Shown here piece by piece: positions 63,300 through 64,000 of a stretch of DNA of 64,000 bases. The position numbers were made by a program, and so were the translations under genes. Numbering within the stretch: position 1 is the first letter of the stretch; each line of letters opens with the position of its first letter. The stretch comes from Athripsodes cinereus (Eukaryota; Arthropoda; Insecta; Trichoptera; Leptoceridae), in contig OX388313.1 in NCBI GenBank assembly GCA_947579605.1, forward strand, positions 4,712,001 to 4,776,000, in the 5' to 3' direction. The notes under the pieces were generated by a model. The model was not told where the DNA came from, searched no databases, and saw nothing but the letters and a program-made list of their open reading frames with translations.

Positions 63300-64000
63300 A
63301 TACCATCACGCCACTTCCCTCGCGGGGTAGGCAAAAAGGATTGAGCGCTTTTTCCTTCTATCCTTGCATACATCTTTCGCTTCCGTCACTGTCATACAAT
63401 TTCTCATGCATGCTCTCCTGTTCAATGTGCTCAACACGTGACCGCCCTGTAGGATTTGATTTAAATGATCTTGCTTTTGAACCTCGGACGTCCACGTCTC
63501 CGAGCACCATTCCTCTTAGCCAAATATATCTTCTTTGTCATTCTGTCCTCATTCATTCTTTCCACATGCCCAAACCATTGTAACATATTTATATTCATCC
63601 CTGTAACCACACCAACTTTCATTCCACATTCCTTTCGTAAATAACTGTTACACACACAATCTCTCAGACCTTTACCACACATCCTTCTCAACGATCTCAT
63701 TTCTACCACTTTCATCCTTCTCTAAACATGTCCACGTCTCACTTGCATACATGAGTGTTGGCACTAAGATAGCAGAGTGCACTAACCATTTAGCTGTGGT
63801 AGATATGTTCCTATTTGCAATTATTGGTCGGATTGCACCATTTACCTTATTGCCAGCAACTTTTCTCCTTTCAATCGCTTTCACACTTCCCATCTCTCGT
63901 GAACAAACTATCCAAGTACACACATTCGTCAACTTGCTCTAACACTTCGTTGTCAATCATTACCTGTCATACTGTTCTCTCACTTCCTCTTTCAAAGACC
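63300..64000 (-). pseudogene. RTE-type LINE C-terminal part, runs off the window
   Basis: On the minus strand, frames read ERRKVAGNKVNGAIRPIIAN, WLVHSAILVPTLMYASETWT, VVEMRSLRRMCGKGLRDC and NINMLQWFGHVERMNEDRMT, ending near KRNGARRRGRPRF. A frameshift near 63700 separates the two parts. The 3' end has GCCTACCCCGCGAGGGAAGT and ATGT/TATA units, the same style of terminus as the GTGGGGTAGCCAG repeats. The 5' part is beyond 64000. Confidence 0.8.

Noticed and set aside
1..64000. CRISPR array, bacterial operons or phage genes
   Set aside because: No regularly spaced repeats with unique spacers and no compact co-directional genes. Introns and eukaryotic transposons show this is insect-type nuclear DNA.

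Overview
The window is AT-rich eukaryotic nuclear DNA, most likely from an insect. Its genes are split by GT-AG introns. Non-LTR retrotransposons of the RTE, Dong/R4-like and RNase-H-bearing types, tRNA-derived SINEs, hAT, pogo and mariner transposons, TA-flanked MITEs and Helitron-like elements make up much of the rest. Five host genes or gene parts can be supported, and nearly everything else is repeats of different ages. I cannot name the order or species. There are no operons, rRNA, stand-alone tRNA genes or CRISPR arrays.

Layout. (1) 4928-16083, minus: six exons of a secreted sushi/EGF-domain protein whose 3' end was not found. Its introns hold two hAT MITEs, a degenerate Dong/R4-like element, a 45-bp minisatellite and several TA-flanked MITEs. 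(2) 16777-19460: an 85-bp-arm palindrome, a Helitron-like element, a diverged SINE and the last exon of an unidentified minus-strand gene. (3) 20629-24472: a dead mariner-like element with a 5'-truncated RTE LINE inside it. (4) 25234-28030: a complete pogo/Tigger-like transposon with an open transposase frame, a predicted leader intron, and a PHD finger cut off by one stop codon. (5) 31140-35032, minus: a three-exon core-1 galactosyltransferase/Cosmc-like gene whose first intron holds a three-part nested insertion. (6) 35416-40259: a LINE split by a hAT-type element that itself carries another LINE fragment split by a third LINE. Each insertion into a host element has a visible target-site duplication. 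(7) 40484-50087, plus: a four-exon gene for a 434-residue protein I do not recognise. An apparently intact RTE LINE and a Helitron-like element lie in its second intron. (8) 57165-62319, minus: the last four exons of a TPRG1L (hSac2-domain) orthologue. (9) 63300-64000: an RTE relic running off the window.

How it fits together. The galactosyltransferase-like gene and the 434-residue gene are head to head. Without the 4.8-kb LINE stack they would be only about 0.6 kb apart, so the stack probably landed in a shared promoter region. The target-site duplications let much of the insertion history be read directly, including two very short retrotransposed tails of 51 and 84 bp. Host genes are unrelated in function, as is normal for an insect chromosome.
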